Positions 16,606 through 25,305 of a DNA stretch of 64,000 nucleotides are shown here, one piece after another (within the stretch, counting starts at the first letter, position 1; each line of letters begins with the position of its first letter). Source of the stretch: Salinispora vitiensis (GTDB taxonomy: Bacteria > Actinomycetota > Actinomycetes > Mycobacteriales > Micromonosporaceae); assembly GCF_000378825.1 (NCBI RefSeq), contig NZ_KB900388.1, positions 1,771,923 through 1,835,922 of the forward strand, in the 5' to 3' direction. Below the pieces are notes generated by a model. That model had not been told where the DNA came from. It did not search any database and saw nothing but the letters and a program-made list of their open reading frames with translations. The position numbers and the translations under genes are program-made.

Positions 16606-18137
16606 GCGAGCCGGCCGCACGAGATCCAGAGGAGACCCGGCCACCCGCCACACCGCCGCACCCCGGCGGATTTCCCCCCGCCCCACCACCGCACCCCGGC
16701 TGGTACCCACCGGCCGCCGCGGCGTCCCCGCCGCACCCGGATGGATATCCCCCCGCCGTACCGCCGCACCCCGGCTGGTACCCACCGGCCGGCGTGCCCA
16801 CCCCACCGGTGCCGCCGCACGGCGCCGAACGCCGGCAGCGGCTACATCCGCTCTCCCCCGCACTGCATGGCGCCAAGTCGCTGGTCGTGGTGATCGCTGG
16901 GCTCTCCTGGTCCACGTTGTCCCGGGTCGGCGTCGGCTGGTTCGTGGTGCTGGCGGTGGTGCTGGCGCTCGGCGCCACCGTGCTCGCGGTGGTCAGCTGG
17001 TACAACACCGGCTATCAGGTCGTGGACCGCGAGCTCCGGGTGCACGAGGGACTGCTCTGGCGACGTACCCGGGCGATCCCGCTGGAGCGGCTCCAGGCCG
17101 TGGAGGTGGTCCGACCGTTACTCGCCCAGCTCACCGGATTGGCGGAGCTGCGCCTCGAGGTGGTCGGGGGCGGCAAGACCGAGGCGCCACTGGCGTATCT
17201 GAGCGTGGCGGACGCCGCCGCCCTGCGACAGCGGCTGCTCGCCCTAGCCGGTCCGCAACCGGAGGCGGCCGCCCCGGCACCGGACACTTCGCCGGTCGGG
17301 CCGGAGGCGGCCCCGCCCGACCGACCACTGCACACCGTCCGGAACGCGGACCTGCTCCTGAGCCAGCTACTCACCCCACAGGCCTTCATGATCCCGTTCG
17401 GGGTGGCCTTCGTGGCGACGCAGTTCCTCTCCGGCGACTCCTGGTCGTTCGTCGCGGTGGCGAGCACGTTGACCGCGATGGCCGGGGTGCTGCTCCAGCC
17501 CATCCGCCGGGTGCTCGACGACTGGAACTTCCAGCTGGCTCGCGCTGCCGACACCCTGCGGATCCGCAACGGTCTGCTGGAGACCCGGGCGCAGACCGTG
17601 CCGCTACACCGGGTTCAGTCGGTCGGTGCGACCTGGCCGCTGCTCTGGCGGGCGAAGGGCTGGCTGCGGCTGCGGCTGGAGGTGGCCGGCTACTCGACGG
17701 GGGAAGCCGACGGGCGCAACCGGCCGGACCAGCTTCTCCCGGTCGGTCAGCAACCGGTCGCCGAGGCGATCCTCGCCGAGGTGTTGCCCGGGGTGCGCCT
17801 CGACGACCTGCCGCTGACCGCACCCCCAACCCGGGCTCGCTGGCTCAACCCGTTGGGTCAGCCGGTGCTCGGCGCCGGCCTGCACGAGCGGGTGTTCGCG
17901 GTCCGCTCCGGCTTGCTCACCCGCCACATCGTGGTCGTGCCGTACGCGAGGATCCAGAGCGTACGGGTGGTGCAGGGGCCGGTGCAGCGACGGTTGGGGT
18001 TGGCGACGGTGCACGCGGACACCGCCGGCGGCGCCGGGGCCGCCGCCCGCGACCGAGCGGTCGCCGAGGCGTGGGCCCTGGCCGCCGAGCTGACGGCCCG
18101 GGCGCACCAGGCCCGCCGCGCCACCCGGCCGCAGTAG
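16602..18137 (+). CDS. Multi-bPH2 membrane protein (YdbT-like) with Pro-rich repeat N-terminus
   Basis: 511 aa. Residues 1-75 contain repeated Pro-His-Pro-Gly blocks (PPHPGWYPPA twice, related PPHPGGFPPA and PPHPDGYPPA), encoded by direct DNA repeats around 16661-16790. Then come membrane helices and three bPH2 domains. Their signatures are VDRELRVHEGLLWRRTRAIP, LRIRNGLLETRAQTVPLHRV and FAVRSGLLTRHIVVVPYARI, so the domain starts lie near residues 135, 305 and 425. It starts in the stop of the preceding bPH2 gene (GTGA) and the products probably form one complex. The Pro-rich part likely faces the cytosol and may bind partners. Confidence 0.9.
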   Translation: MSEPAARDPEETRPPATPPHPGGFPPAPPPHPGWYPPAAAASPPHPDGYPPAVPPHPGWYPPAGVPTPPVPPHGAERRQRLHPLSPALHGAKSLVVVIAGLSWSTLSRVGVGWFVVLAVVLALGATVLAVVSWYNTGYQVVDRELRVHEGLLWRRTRAIPLERLQAVEVVRPLLAQLTGLAELRLEVVGGGKTEAPLAYLSVADAAALRQRLLALAGPQPEAAAPAPDTSPVGPEAAPPDRPLHTVRNADLLLSQLLTPQAFMIPFGVAFVATQFLSGDSWSFVAVASTLTAMAGVLLQPIRRVLDDWNFQLARAADTLRIRNGLLETRAQTVPLHRVQSVGATWPLLWRAKGWLRLRLEVAGYSTGEADGRNRPDQLLPVGQQPVAEAILAEVLPGVRLDDLPLTAPPTRARWLNPLGQPVLGAGLHERVFAVRSGLLTRHIVVVPYARIQSVRVVQGPVQRRLGLATVHADTAGGAGAAARDRAVAEAWALAAELTARAHQARRATRPQ

Positions 18138-18196
18138 GCCGCGCCACCCGGCCGACGGCAGTAGCGAGCCGCCGCCGCAACCGGCTGGTCCGGAGC

Positions 18197-18415
18197 ACGC
18201 CGGGCACGTCGGGCCGCCCACCACCGCTCGGCCAGCCCCACCACCAGGAAGGCCATCCCCACGTACGCCCAACTGACCAGAATGTCGATCACGTAGTGCT
18301 CCCCGGAGTAAACCAGGGTGAAGGTCATGGCCAGCGGGTACGCGAGCAGCAGCGGACGCAGGAGGCCCTGCGGACGCTTCCGGGCGGTTCGGCTCAAGCG
18401 TGACCGGCCCGCCAT
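18197..18415 (-). pseudogene. 3' remnant of a PAP2-type membrane phosphatase
   Basis: The minus-strand reading contains LRPLLLAYPLAMTFTLVYSG, EHYVIDILVSWAYVGMAFLV and GLAERWWAARRARRAP. The segment GEHYVID, with its His and Asp, is the C-terminal catalytic box of PAP2 (inositol phosphorylceramide-synthase-like) phosphatases. Only about the last 60-70 residues exist. The upstream catalytic motifs are absent because the thioesterase gene on the other strand begins at 18437. There is no proper stop right after the homology. I read this as a gene decayed by a deletion. Confidence 0.7.
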
Positions 18416-18436
18416 CCGACGCCTAGGCTGGTGACC

Positions 18437-18829
18437 ATGCAGGAGCCGTTCTCCCCGGGCGCAACCGCCTCGGTGGAGCTGATCGTCACCGAGGCCGACA
18501 CCGCCCAGGCCATTGGCTCCGGCGACGTGCCGGTCCTGGGTACGCCGCGAATTCTCGCCCTGGCCGAGGCGGCGACCGTCGCGGCGATCGCCCGCCAACT
18601 GCCCGAGGGCACCACGACCGTGGGAGTCCGGATCGAGTTGGACCACCGCGCTGCCACCCCGGTCGGCCGGACCGTGGTGGCGCGGGCCCGACTGACGAAG
18701 GTCGACGGTCGGCGGCTGGTTTTTGCCATCTCCGTCACCGAGGGTGAATTTACCGTCGCCGAGGGGCGGGTGGAGCGGCTCCTGGTTGACCGGCAGCGCT
18801 TCATCGAGCGAGCCGGGCGGTCGTCATGA
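18437..18829 (+). CDS. Hot-dog fold thioesterase (FlK-like)
   Basis: 130 aa from ATG 18437; GTG 18431 is an alternative. The sequence shows VPVLGTPRILALAEAATVAA, the long hot-dog helix with an active-site Glu, then VGVRIELDHRAATPVGRTVV and a strand-rich C-terminus. Members hydrolyse small acyl-CoA thioesters; the FlK type includes fluoroacetyl-CoA thioesterase, but substrate cannot be deduced. Its stop overlaps the start of the metallo-beta-lactamase-fold gene (ATGA), so two hydrolases are co-translated. The metallo-hydrolase could also act on thioesters. Confidence 0.85.
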   Translation: MQEPFSPGATASVELIVTEADTAQAIGSGDVPVLGTPRILALAEAATVAAIARQLPEGTTTVGVRIELDHRAATPVGRTVVARARLTKVDGRRLVFAISVTEGEFTVAEGRVERLLVDRQRFIERAGRSS

Positions 18830-19653
18830 GCCTCCACTTCGTCGAGGTGGCCGACCAGGTCTATGTGCTTCGCGAGCCGCTGCTGCAGGTCAACGTGACA
18901 CTGCTCGTCGGCGACGGTGCGGCCCTGCTGGTGGACACCCTCTCCACGGCGGGCCAGGCGGCGGAGTTGGCCCGGGCGGCGCGGGCCGTCACCCCGCACC
19001 CGTGGATGCTGGTGAACACCCACCACCACTTCGACCACTGTTTCGGCAACGCCACGCTGGTCGGCGATCCCCCCTGCCCGGTGTACGCGCACCAGCTGGC
19101 CGCCGCCGCCCTGCGTGACCCGGACCGGTTACGCCGGGAAGCGTACGAGGAGATGCACGGCGAGCAGCCCGGCCTCGCCGCGGAGCTACTCAACACTGCC
19201 GTACTGGCGCCGACCCATCTGGTGGGCGAGCGGGAGGTGCTCGATGTGGGTGGCCGACAGGTCGTCCTGCGCCACCTGGGGCGGGCACACACCGCGGCGG
19301 ATCTGGTGGTGCACATACCCGATACGGAGGTGCTCGTCGTCGGTGACCTCGTGGAGCAGAGCGGCCCGCCGGCGTTCGAGGATTCGTACCCGTTGCGGTG
19401 GCCGGAGGCGGTGGCCGAGCTCTTGCGGATGACGACCCCGACCACGGTGGTGGTACCGGGGCACGGCGACCCGGTTGACCACGATTTCGTACACGCCCAG
19501 CACGGCCTGCTCAGCGACCTGGCCTGGCAGATCCGGGCTGGCCATGCCGGTCGGACACCAGCGGAGCGGGTGGCCGCCGAAGCACCCTTCGGTGCCCGCC
19601 CCGCGCTGATCGCCACCCGCCGCGGCTACGCCGAACTCAACGGCGAACTCTGA
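18826..19653 (+). CDS. Metallo-beta-lactamase fold hydrolase
   Basis: 275 aa, no signal peptide. The metal-binding signature is NTHHHFDHCFGN (HxHxDH). Further ligands are the His of LRHLGRAHTAADLVVHIP and the Asp of EVLVVGDLVEQ, and the last His lies in VVPGHGDPVDHDFV. The arrangement fits broad-specificity MBL-fold hydrolases of the glyoxalase II/quinoprotein-relay type, not antibiotic lactamases. ATG overlaps the thioesterase stop by four bases. It ends 97 bases before the convergent marR gene. Confidence 0.9.
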   Translation: MSLHFVEVADQVYVLREPLLQVNVTLLVGDGAALLVDTLSTAGQAAELARAARAVTPHPWMLVNTHHHFDHCFGNATLVGDPPCPVYAHQLAAAALRDPDRLRREAYEEMHGEQPGLAAELLNTAVLAPTHLVGEREVLDVGGRQVVLRHLGRAHTAADLVVHIPDTEVLVVGDLVEQSGPPAFEDSYPLRWPEAVAELLRMTTPTTVVVPGHGDPVDHDFVHAQHGLLSDLAWQIRAGHAGRTPAERVAAEAPFGARPALIATRRGYAELNGEL

Positions 19654-19749
19654 CCCCACGCCGGCCGGCCGCACTGCCACCAACACACCGCGCCGGGAAG
19701 CCCGGCCCGCCGCCTGGTCCGCCGCCGGGCCCGGGCGCTGCCCGCCGGG

Positions 19750-20238
19750 TCAGGGGTTCAGCAGGTCTGCCAGGCGGGCCAGGTGCGGGGTGGCCGCCAG
19801 GACCGCCGCGCGCGCCTCGGGGGACAGACGGGACACCGCGGCGGCGAGCAGGGCGGCGCGCTGCTGCTCGTGATCGGCGATCCGGGCGTGGGCGTCGTCG
19901 GTGAGGCGCAGCCGGGCGGTACGGCGGTCGGCCGGGGCGCACTCGCGGTGCAGGAGTCCGGCGGCCACCAGGTCCCGGACGAGGGTGCTCACCGTGTTGG
20001 GTGCCGCGTGCAGGAGGCAGGCGGCATCCTTCACGCTGACGTCCGGGTGGGCCCGGACCAGCAGGAGCAGCTCGACCTGGGCTTCCGGCAACGGGAGGCA
20101 GTTGGCCTGCCGAGCCGCCGCGCGCCGCAGCCGGCGGTGCAGCTCGCCGACGACGGCGCCCAGCGCCGCCGTCGAAGCCGGGTCGAGGCACGGCACCGGG
20201 CGCGCCGGCACGTCATCGGTCGCCACCGTGTCGCCCAC
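19750..20238 (-). CDS. MarR-family transcriptional regulator
   Basis: 162 aa. The winged helix covers about residues 50-115: LPEAQVELLLLVRAHPDVSV, DAACLLHAAPNTVSTLVRDL as recognition helix, and the wing CAPADRRTARLRLT, the conserved DRR signature. Flanking helices form the dimer interface. It is divergent from an MFS exporter 69 bases away, the common layout in which MarR represses its own gene and the pump until a ligand binds. A short palindrome lies between them. Confidence 0.93.
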   Translation of the reverse strand: MGDTVATDDVPARPVPCLDPASTAALGAVVGELHRRLRRAAARQANCLPLPEAQVELLLLVRAHPDVSVKDAACLLHAAPNTVSTLVRDLVAAGLLHRECAPADRRTARLRLTDDAHARIADHEQQRAALLAAAVSRLSPEARAAVLAATPHLARLADLLNP

Positions 20239-20252
20239 CTCACCTCAAAAGA

Positions 20253-20266
20253 CTCTGGATACAGAG
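20253..20266. promoter_or_regulatory. Candidate MarR operator between marR and the MFS gene
   Basis: The 69-base divergent region contains the inverted repeat ctctg-gata-cagag. It has five-base perfect arms and a four-base spacer, in a locally AT-richer stretch. Position and symmetry suit a regulator dimer, but the arms are short. Confidence 0.4.
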
Positions 20267-20307
20267 CTAAGGTTACCCGGTTGGCAGGCGACCCCCGGGG
20301 GAACTCA

Positions 20308-21552
20308 GTGACGCAGACCGCACCACCGACCGCACCCGCCGTAGCCCCGCCCGCCGGCCAGCCGCGGCCAGCCGGGGTCGGTGGTGGGCTTGGTCTGCTG
20401 CTCCTCCTCGGGGCGATCACCGCGATCGGCCCGCTCTCCCTGGACATGTACCTGCCGGCGCTCCCCGCCATGGCCCGGGACCTGGACGCGAGCCAGGCCC
20501 AGATTCAGCTCTCGCTCACCACCTGCCTGGTTGGGCTCGCGCTCGGGCAGTTCGTCACCGGCCCGCTCAGCGATCGCTGGGGCCGGCGCCGGCCGGCGCT
20601 GATCGGCCTCGTGGCGTACACCGTGCTCGCCCTGGCCTGCGCCGCGGCGCCCAGCGCACCGATGTTCACCGCCCTGCGGTTCGTCCAGGGCTTCGCCGGC
20701 GGGATGGCCGCCGTGGTGACCCGTGCCGTCGTGCGCGACCTGTACTCAGGTCGGGCCGCGGCGAAGTACTTCTCCCGGCTCACCCTGGTCTTCGGTCTCG
20801 CCCCGATCGCCGCGCCGACCGTCGGCAGTCTGGTGTTGCGGTTCGGGTCGTGGCGGACCCTGTTCGTCCTCCTCGCGGTCGTCGGCGCACTGCTCACCGC
20901 TGTGGTGGCGGCCTGGTTGCCGGAGACCCTGCCCGCGCACCGGCGCAACCGCGACGGCCTCAGCGGCATCGTCCGGTCGCTTCGCGAGCTGCTCACCGAC
21001 CGGGCCTACCTGGGGTACACGCTGACCCAGGGGCTCGCCTTCGCCGGGCTGTTCGCGTACATCTCCGGTTCGTCGTTCGTCTTCCAGGACGTGTTCCACC
21101 TCTCGGCGAGCACCTTCGGTCTGCTGTTCGGCCTCAACGCGTTGGCGTTCGTGGCGGTCGGGCAGGCCAACGTCCGCCTGCTGGACCGGTTCCCGCCCCG
21201 TACCCTGCTGGTCAGCACCCTCGGGGTGAGTGCGGTGGCGGCCACTGGGGTGCTGGCCGGCGCGATCGCCGCCAGCCAGCTACTGCTCACGGGCGCGCTG
21301 CTGGCCTTCATCGCGTCGCTGGGCATGGTGATGCCGAACGGCACGAGCCTCGCCCTCGACCGACACGCACACCACGCCGGGACCGCGGCAGCGCTGATGG
21401 GCGCCCTCCAGTCGGTGATCGGGTCGCTCGCCGCGCCCCTGGTCGGGCTGGGCGGGGAGGGCAGTGCCGTACCGATGGCGGCGGTACTCGCGGCCTCAGC
21501 CGCACTGTCGCTCACCGCCGCACTCACCCTGGCCCGTCCCCCGCGCCCCTGA
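20308..21552 (+). CDS. MFS multidrug efflux transporter, Bcr/CflA type
   Basis: 414 aa from GTG 20308, preceded by a GGGGGA site. Twelve membrane helices are evident. The family start is LLGAITAIGPLSLDMYLPAL. Loop 2-3 motif A is GPLSDRWGRRRPALIG. The antiporter-type motif C region is FGLAPIAAPTVGSLVLR, with RAVVRDLYSGRAAAKYFS between helices. It exports small molecules using the proton gradient; substrate unknown. The frame is open upstream to 19783, but that part is antisense to marR. It is regulated most likely by the divergent MarR. Confidence 0.93.
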   Translation: MTQTAPPTAPAVAPPAGQPRPAGVGGGLGLLLLLGAITAIGPLSLDMYLPALPAMARDLDASQAQIQLSLTTCLVGLALGQFVTGPLSDRWGRRRPALIGLVAYTVLALACAAAPSAPMFTALRFVQGFAGGMAAVVTRAVVRDLYSGRAAAKYFSRLTLVFGLAPIAAPTVGSLVLRFGSWRTLFVLLAVVGALLTAVVAAWLPETLPAHRRNRDGLSGIVRSLRELLTDRAYLGYTLTQGLAFAGLFAYISGSSFVFQDVFHLSASTFGLLFGLNALAFVAVGQANVRLLDRFPPRTLLVSTLGVSAVAATGVLAGAIAASQLLLTGALLAFIASLGMVMPNGTSLALDRHAHHAGTAAALMGALQSVIGSLAAPLVGLGGEGSAVPMAAVLAASAALSLTAALTLARPPRP

Positions 21553-21872
21553 TCGACCACGCGCACCTGGGTGGTTTCGCGCCCACCGATCCCGTGAACT
21601 GCGCCAACTGAAAAGGACATTGGCTGCTGGCTATTGCCGTCGAATACTTCACCGTGTTGCGATAACAGCACCGGACGACGCAGGGCACTCGTCGTCCGCT
21701 CGGGCATCCACGCGAGGGCACCGGTCCCACGACGGACCGCCGGCACGCGTGCCCACCACTCCTGCGCACGCCGCCTACCACCGTGACCGCTCGTCGCCGC
21801 GGGCCGGCCGGGTGCCGCCCCGCGCCCGTCCCCCGCGCGGGGTGATAGGCGCCCCGCGAGTCAGGAGATCCC
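21553..21872. other. 320-base intergenic region upstream of the LPMO gene
   Basis: No gene supported on either strand. The 3' end carries the ribosome site (aggag, 21863-21867) for the LPMO start. A modestly AT-richer stretch near 21605-21665 may hold the promoter, and the stretch from about 21790 to 21855 is very GC rich with short inverted repeats. No terminator for the MFS gene was clear. Confidence 0.5.
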
Positions 21873-22955
21873 GTGTCCTCCTACCGAACCCGAACAACCG
21901 TGCTCCTCACCGCGGCCATGACTCTCCTCGCGGCCGTCGTGGTGCTCATCACCAGGTCGGAGCCGGCGGCGGCGCACGGCGCCGCCATGGTCCCCGGCAG
22001 CCGTACCTTCCTCTGCTGGCGGGACGGACTGAGCCCCACCGGCGAAATCCAGCCGTACAACCCCGCCTGCTCGGCGGCCGTGGACCAGAGTGGGGCCAAC
22101 TCGCTCTACAACTGGTTCAGCGTGCTGCGCTCCGACGCCGCCGGTCGTACCGTCGGCTTCATTCCCGACGGCCAGCTGTGCAGCGGAGGAAACTCCGGCT
22201 TCCTCGGCTACGACCTGGCCCGCACCGACTGGCCCCTGACGCACCTGACCGCTGGCCAGAGCATCGAGTTCCGCTACAGCAACTGGGCACACCACCCCGG
22301 AACGTTCTACTTCTACATCACCAAGGACAGCTGGAGCCCAACCCGCCCGCTGGCCTGGAACGACCTGGAGGAGCAACCGTTCCTGACCGTCACCAACCCA
22401 CCCCAGCGTGGTGGTCCGGGCACCAACGACGGGCACTACTACTTCACCGGAACGCTGCCGGCCGACAAGAGCGGCCGACACCTGATCTACTCCCGCTGGG
22501 TCCGTTCGGACAGCCCGGAGAACTTCTTCGGCTGCTCGGACGTCACGTTCGACGGAGGCAATGGTGAGGTGACCGGCATCGGCCCCGGTGGCACCCTCCC
22601 GCCACCGAGTCCCACCACCGCACCACCGAGCCCGACCACACCGCCGCCCAGCGGCGACTGCATGGCGGTCTACAAGGTGATCAACGCGTGGCCGGACGGC
22701 TTCCAGGGGGAGGTGGAGATCATGAACCACACCGCCACCACCTGGAGCGGATGGACGGCGAGCTGGACCTGGCCCAGCGGTCAGGCAATAACCCAGCTCT
22801 GGAACGGCACGCACACCAGCTCGGGATCGGCGGTAACGGTGACCAACGCGTCGTACAACGGCACGGTGGTCCCGGAAGGCAGGACCACGTTCGGCTTCCT
22901 CGCCAGCCTCGCCGGCCCGAACACATCACCGACCGTGACCTGCAGCGGGAGCTGA
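21873..22955 (+). CDS. Secreted AA10 lytic polysaccharide monooxygenase with C-terminal CBM2
   Basis: 360 aa from GTG 21873 with aggag upstream. A signal peptide runs to residue 34 (SEPAAA), leaving His35 at the mature N-terminus, the first half of the copper histidine brace. The second brace His is in SNWAHHPGTFYF (residue 140 or 141) and the axial Phe in ENFFGCSDV. Paired Cys occur through the catalytic domain (about 35-230). A Pro/Thr/Ser linker (residues about 240-260) leads to a CBM2-like cellulose/chitin-binding domain (VYKVINAWPDGFQGEVEIMN, then NGTHTSSGSAVTV). It cleaves crystalline chitin or cellulose oxidatively. The LPMO subtype looks cellulose- or chitin-active, which sequence alone cannot settle. 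Confidence 0.94.
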   Translation: MSSYRTRTTVLLTAAMTLLAAVVVLITRSEPAAAHGAAMVPGSRTFLCWRDGLSPTGEIQPYNPACSAAVDQSGANSLYNWFSVLRSDAAGRTVGFIPDGQLCSGGNSGFLGYDLARTDWPLTHLTAGQSIEFRYSNWAHHPGTFYFYITKDSWSPTRPLAWNDLEEQPFLTVTNPPQRGGPGTNDGHYYFTGTLPADKSGRHLIYSRWVRSDSPENFFGCSDVTFDGGNGEVTGIGPGGTLPPPSPTTAPPSPTTPPPSGDCMAVYKVINAWPDGFQGEVEIMNHTATTWSGWTASWTWPSGQAITQLWNGTHTSSGSAVTVTNASYNGTVVPEGRTTFGFLASLAGPNTSPTVTCSGS

Positions 22956-22988
22956 ACCGCGGGTCAGACCCGGCTGTCAACGGCGACG

Positions 22989-23028
22989 GTCGGCACCGCC
23001 CTGCTCCGCGGAGCAGGGCGGTGCCGAC
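22989..23028. terminator. Bidirectional hairpin terminator
   Basis: A perfect 19-bp inverted repeat (22989-23007 and 23010-23028) with a two-base gap lies between the convergent LPMO gene and the 153-aa gene. It begins gtcggcaccgccctgctcc. It should stop transcription from both sides. Confidence 0.9.
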
Positions 23029-23052
23029 ATCGCTACGACCGGGCCACCCGGA

Positions 23053-23514
23053 TCACAGGGTGGTCCACTCGGTGCAGATCGGACCGGAGTCAGCCAGGGT
23101 GCAGACCAACCGAGCCGGCCCCGGTGCGGTGTCGTCCAGCATGAAACGTCCCAGACCGTCCGCGTCGGTGCCGACGGTCGAGTCGGAACCCGGCTGCTCT
23201 ACCTGCACCCGCGCCGGTTGGGGCGGCACCAGCTGACCGACGATCCGGAGCCGATCACGAACGGGGATTACCTCCACCTCGATAGTGATCGAATCCGCGC
23301 GAAAGGTCAGCAGCCGCGCCTCATCGCCACGGACCTCGGCTGCCCCGGACATGCTCTCCACCAACTGGGCGAGCTCGGAGTCGGGCGAACGCCAGCTGTA
23401 GCTGGCGACCGCGGCGGCACGTACCGACTCCGGAACCGAATCGACCTCAGCCAGCAGGCTCCCCAGTCGGACAAGCAGCTCCTCGTCTGATGTGGTTAAT
23501 CGGTCGTCACTCAT
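23053..23514 (-). CDS. Small protein of the ECF sigma/subtilase/CHAT module
   Basis: 153 aa, soluble, no signal peptide or membrane helix. The N-terminal half (DEELLVRLGSLLAEVDSVPE, then SVRAAAVASYSWRSPDSELA) is helical. The C-terminal half is beta-rich (LLTFRADSITIEVEVIPV, LRIVGQLVPPQPARVQV, DGLGRFMLDD) and resembles a carboxypeptidase-regulatory-like or Ig-like sandwich. I recall this type of protein encoded next to ECF sigma factors and CHAT proteins in other actinomycetes, but no function is established to my knowledge. ATG 23514 has AGGGGAG about 12 bases upstream. It lies 16 bases after the sigma gene and is the third gene of the minus-strand operon. It could be a regulator, adaptor or protease substrate. 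Confidence 0.82.
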   Translation of the reverse strand: MSDDRLTTSDEELLVRLGSLLAEVDSVPESVRAAAVASYSWRSPDSELAQLVESMSGAAEVRGDEARLLTFRADSITIEVEVIPVRDRLRIVGQLVPPQPARVQVEQPGSDSTVGTDADGLGRFMLDDTAPGPARLVCTLADSGPICTEWTTL

Positions 23515-23530
23515 GCGTACGCACGCTCCC

Positions 23531-24094
23531 CTAGGTACGTCGCTGCGGTGCCGGCTGATTCAGCAGTGCCCGAAGCGTCGCCAGGCACCGGGCACGAGAA
23601 GGGCCAAGGCTGCCGATGGGCACCGAGAGTGCCGCAGCAGCGATCGCATAGCTGCCCACCGGCTCGAACACCAGCAACCGCAGTAGCTCCTGACAGCGTA
23701 TCGGCAACTGCCGGTAGGCATGCCACAGCTCCGCATCAGTTTCCTCGGCGACCAGCCGCTGCCAAGGCTCCGGCTGTGACTCGTCAATCGGCTCTGACCT
23801 CGCGAAATCCGGTGACGGCACCTCCCACCGGTTGCGCAGTAGGGCAAGGGCCTCTCGACGCGCGGTGGTGGCAAGCCACGCCCCCACCGATCCAGGATCA
23901 CGTAGCTTGTCCAGATTTTCCACGAGCCGCAACCAGGTCGCCTGGCTAACGTCCGCGACGTCAGCGTCGTCGAGCCGGAATCCTCGCGCCACCGTGTAGA
24001 CCAGGCGCGCGTACCGGTCGACCAGTGCCTCCCACGCCGCCTGATCACCGTTGGCAGCGGCACGCACCAGCTGACCTGCGTCGTCGTCGCTCAT
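23531..24094 (-). CDS. ECF RNA polymerase sigma factor of a protease/CHAT module
   Basis: 187 aa from ATG 24094 (MSDDDAGQLVRAAANGDQ). Region 2 reads AAWEALVDRYARLVYTVARG, DADVADVSQATWLRLVENLD. The region 2.4-like part is SVGAWLATTARREALALLRN. Region 4 reads YRQLPIRCQELLRLLVFEPV, YAIAAAALSVPIGSLGPSRA, a divergent helix-turn-helix with PIGSLGPSR in place of the usual TVKSRL. No classic zinc anti-sigma gene is adjacent. Instead it sits 32 bases after a subtilase gene and 16 bases before a small conserved protein, divergent from a CHAT protease. I infer that one of these proteins controls it. The longer frame upstream (to 24361) overlaps the subtilase and is not coding. Confidence 0.88.
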   Translation of the reverse strand: MSDDDAGQLVRAAANGDQAAWEALVDRYARLVYTVARGFRLDDADVADVSQATWLRLVENLDKLRDPGSVGAWLATTARREALALLRNRWEVPSPDFARSEPIDESQPEPWQRLVAEETDAELWHAYRQLPIRCQELLRLLVFEPVGSYAIAAAALSVPIGSLGPSRARCLATLRALLNQPAPQRRT

Positions 24095-24126
24095 AGACAG
24101 ACATCGTACAGCGCTACCTGAGCGCA

Positions 24127-25305
24127 TCAGATCAGCCCGAGGTGGCCTCCAAACCGCTGGTCGGCCGTCCTCAGGTCGGCCATTAGCTGGTTGGCAGCGG
24201 TCACCGCGCCGACTTCCGAGTCGATCCGCGCGGAGAGTTCGGCAGCCACCCGCGGCGCGGCGAAGGAGGTTCCGCTCCATTGTGCCCACCCCTCCGGGAA
24301 CAGCGCGTGGTCGATGTATGTGCTTCGCACGTCCTCGCCGGGCGCGACGATGCTGACCCACGGTCCGGCGTTACTCCAGGAGCAGAGGCTGGTGCCGTCG
24401 TGCGCGGCGACCGCCAGGACCTGCCCACTCCACGACTCGTCGGCATCGGCGAACGCCGCGGGCCAGAACGGGTCGCTGCGGTTGCCGTCGTTGCCGGCGG
24501 CGGCGACCACCACCCGGTCGATCCCGGACAGGGCCTGCTCCAACGCCGCGCGTACGCCGAGCGGTGCGGATCCGTCGGCGGTGAAGCCGCCGAGGGAAAG
24601 GTTGATCACCTTGGTGTCCGGGTGCAGCCGACCAAGGCCGGCGATCAGCTCGTCCTCCGTGCAGACACCAAAGGTGTCCAAGGTACGGATCACCCGTAAT
24701 ACTGCCCGGTCCGTGTGGTTCGCGATAACACCACCGATGAAGTTGGCGTGCCCCACGTCGCCGTCGAGCAGCCCATCCTCATCGACATCGGTTTCCGTCT
24801 CCACCTCGACACCGTCTGCGGCGAGGTAGCCGGCCGGGAGCGGGGTCTCGGTCCAGAACCCGGTATCGACGATGGATACCGCGACTCGGCCGGTTTCGGC
24901 CGGCATCTTCAACGTCGACGCGGCGACGGGCGCCGGCGGCCCGAACGGACCTCCATGGTTGAACGGACTGGCCAGGAAGACGTGGTTGGGGCTGACCACC
25001 TGGCGGCGGGTTGGACGGTCCGCACGCAGCGCGCGGACCGCAGCCGGTACGTCCAGCCCCGGCGCCCGATAGCGCCGCAGGCCCGGCAGTAGCTCCTCGT
25101 CGCCGGAGCCAGGCTGCGCGGCCCGAGCACGTCCGAGATAGCGTTCGGCATCCCGCCGACTGTCTTCAACGACCAACAGCTCGTCGGCGACGAACCACGC
25201 CCGGGCGCTACCGCCGACGGCGGTGTGCGCGAGCTTGGGAAGGCGCTCCAGCCGCGCCCGACGGCGGGCAGCGAATCGGTTGACGCGTTCTGAGGACGGT
25301 GGCAT
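24127..25305 (-). CDS. Intracellular S8 (subtilisin-like) serine protease
   Basis: 392 aa from ATG 25305, with GAAGGAG upstream. The first 135 residues are helical with basic and Arg-rich stretches and no signal peptide, so it is probably cytosolic. The catalytic triad is complete: Asp147 in SIVDTGFW, His186 in GDVGHANFIGG, and Ser347 in WSGTSFAAP. The oxyanion Asn is in AAAGNDGN (about 272). An acidic patch (VETETDVDEDGLLDGD) before the His may bind Ca2+. The family normally has a secretion signal; lack of one, and the gene order with an ECF sigma factor and a CHAT protease, point to an internal signalling role. First gene of a three-gene minus-strand operon. Confidence 0.92.
   Translation of the reverse strand: MPPSSERVNRFAARRRARLERLPKLAHTAVGGSARAWFVADELLVVEDSRRDAERYLGRARAAQPGSGDEELLPGLRRYRAPGLDVPAAVRALRADRPTRRQVVSPNHVFLASPFNHGGPFGPPAPVAASTLKMPAETGRVAVSIVDTGFWTETPLPAGYLAADGVEVETETDVDEDGLLDGDVGHANFIGGVIANHTDRAVLRVIRTLDTFGVCTEDELIAGLGRLHPDTKVINLSLGGFTADGSAPLGVRAALEQALSGIDRVVVAAAGNDGNRSDPFWPAAFADADESWSGQVLAVAAHDGTSLCSWSNAGPWVSIVAPGEDVRSTYIDHALFPEGWAQWSGTSFAAPRVAAELSARIDSEVGAVTAANQLMADLRTADQRFGGHLGLI

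Noticed and set aside
16364..18403. 679-codon plus-strand frame across the two bPH2 genes
   Set aside because: Arg/Pro/Gly-rich composition with no domain; the real frames show three bPH2 domains and membrane helices in this stretch.
19783..20307. 175-residue N-terminal extension of the MFS transporter
   Set aside because: It is antisense to marR and lacks transporter features. GTG 20308 has a ribosome site and puts the first helix near the N-terminus.
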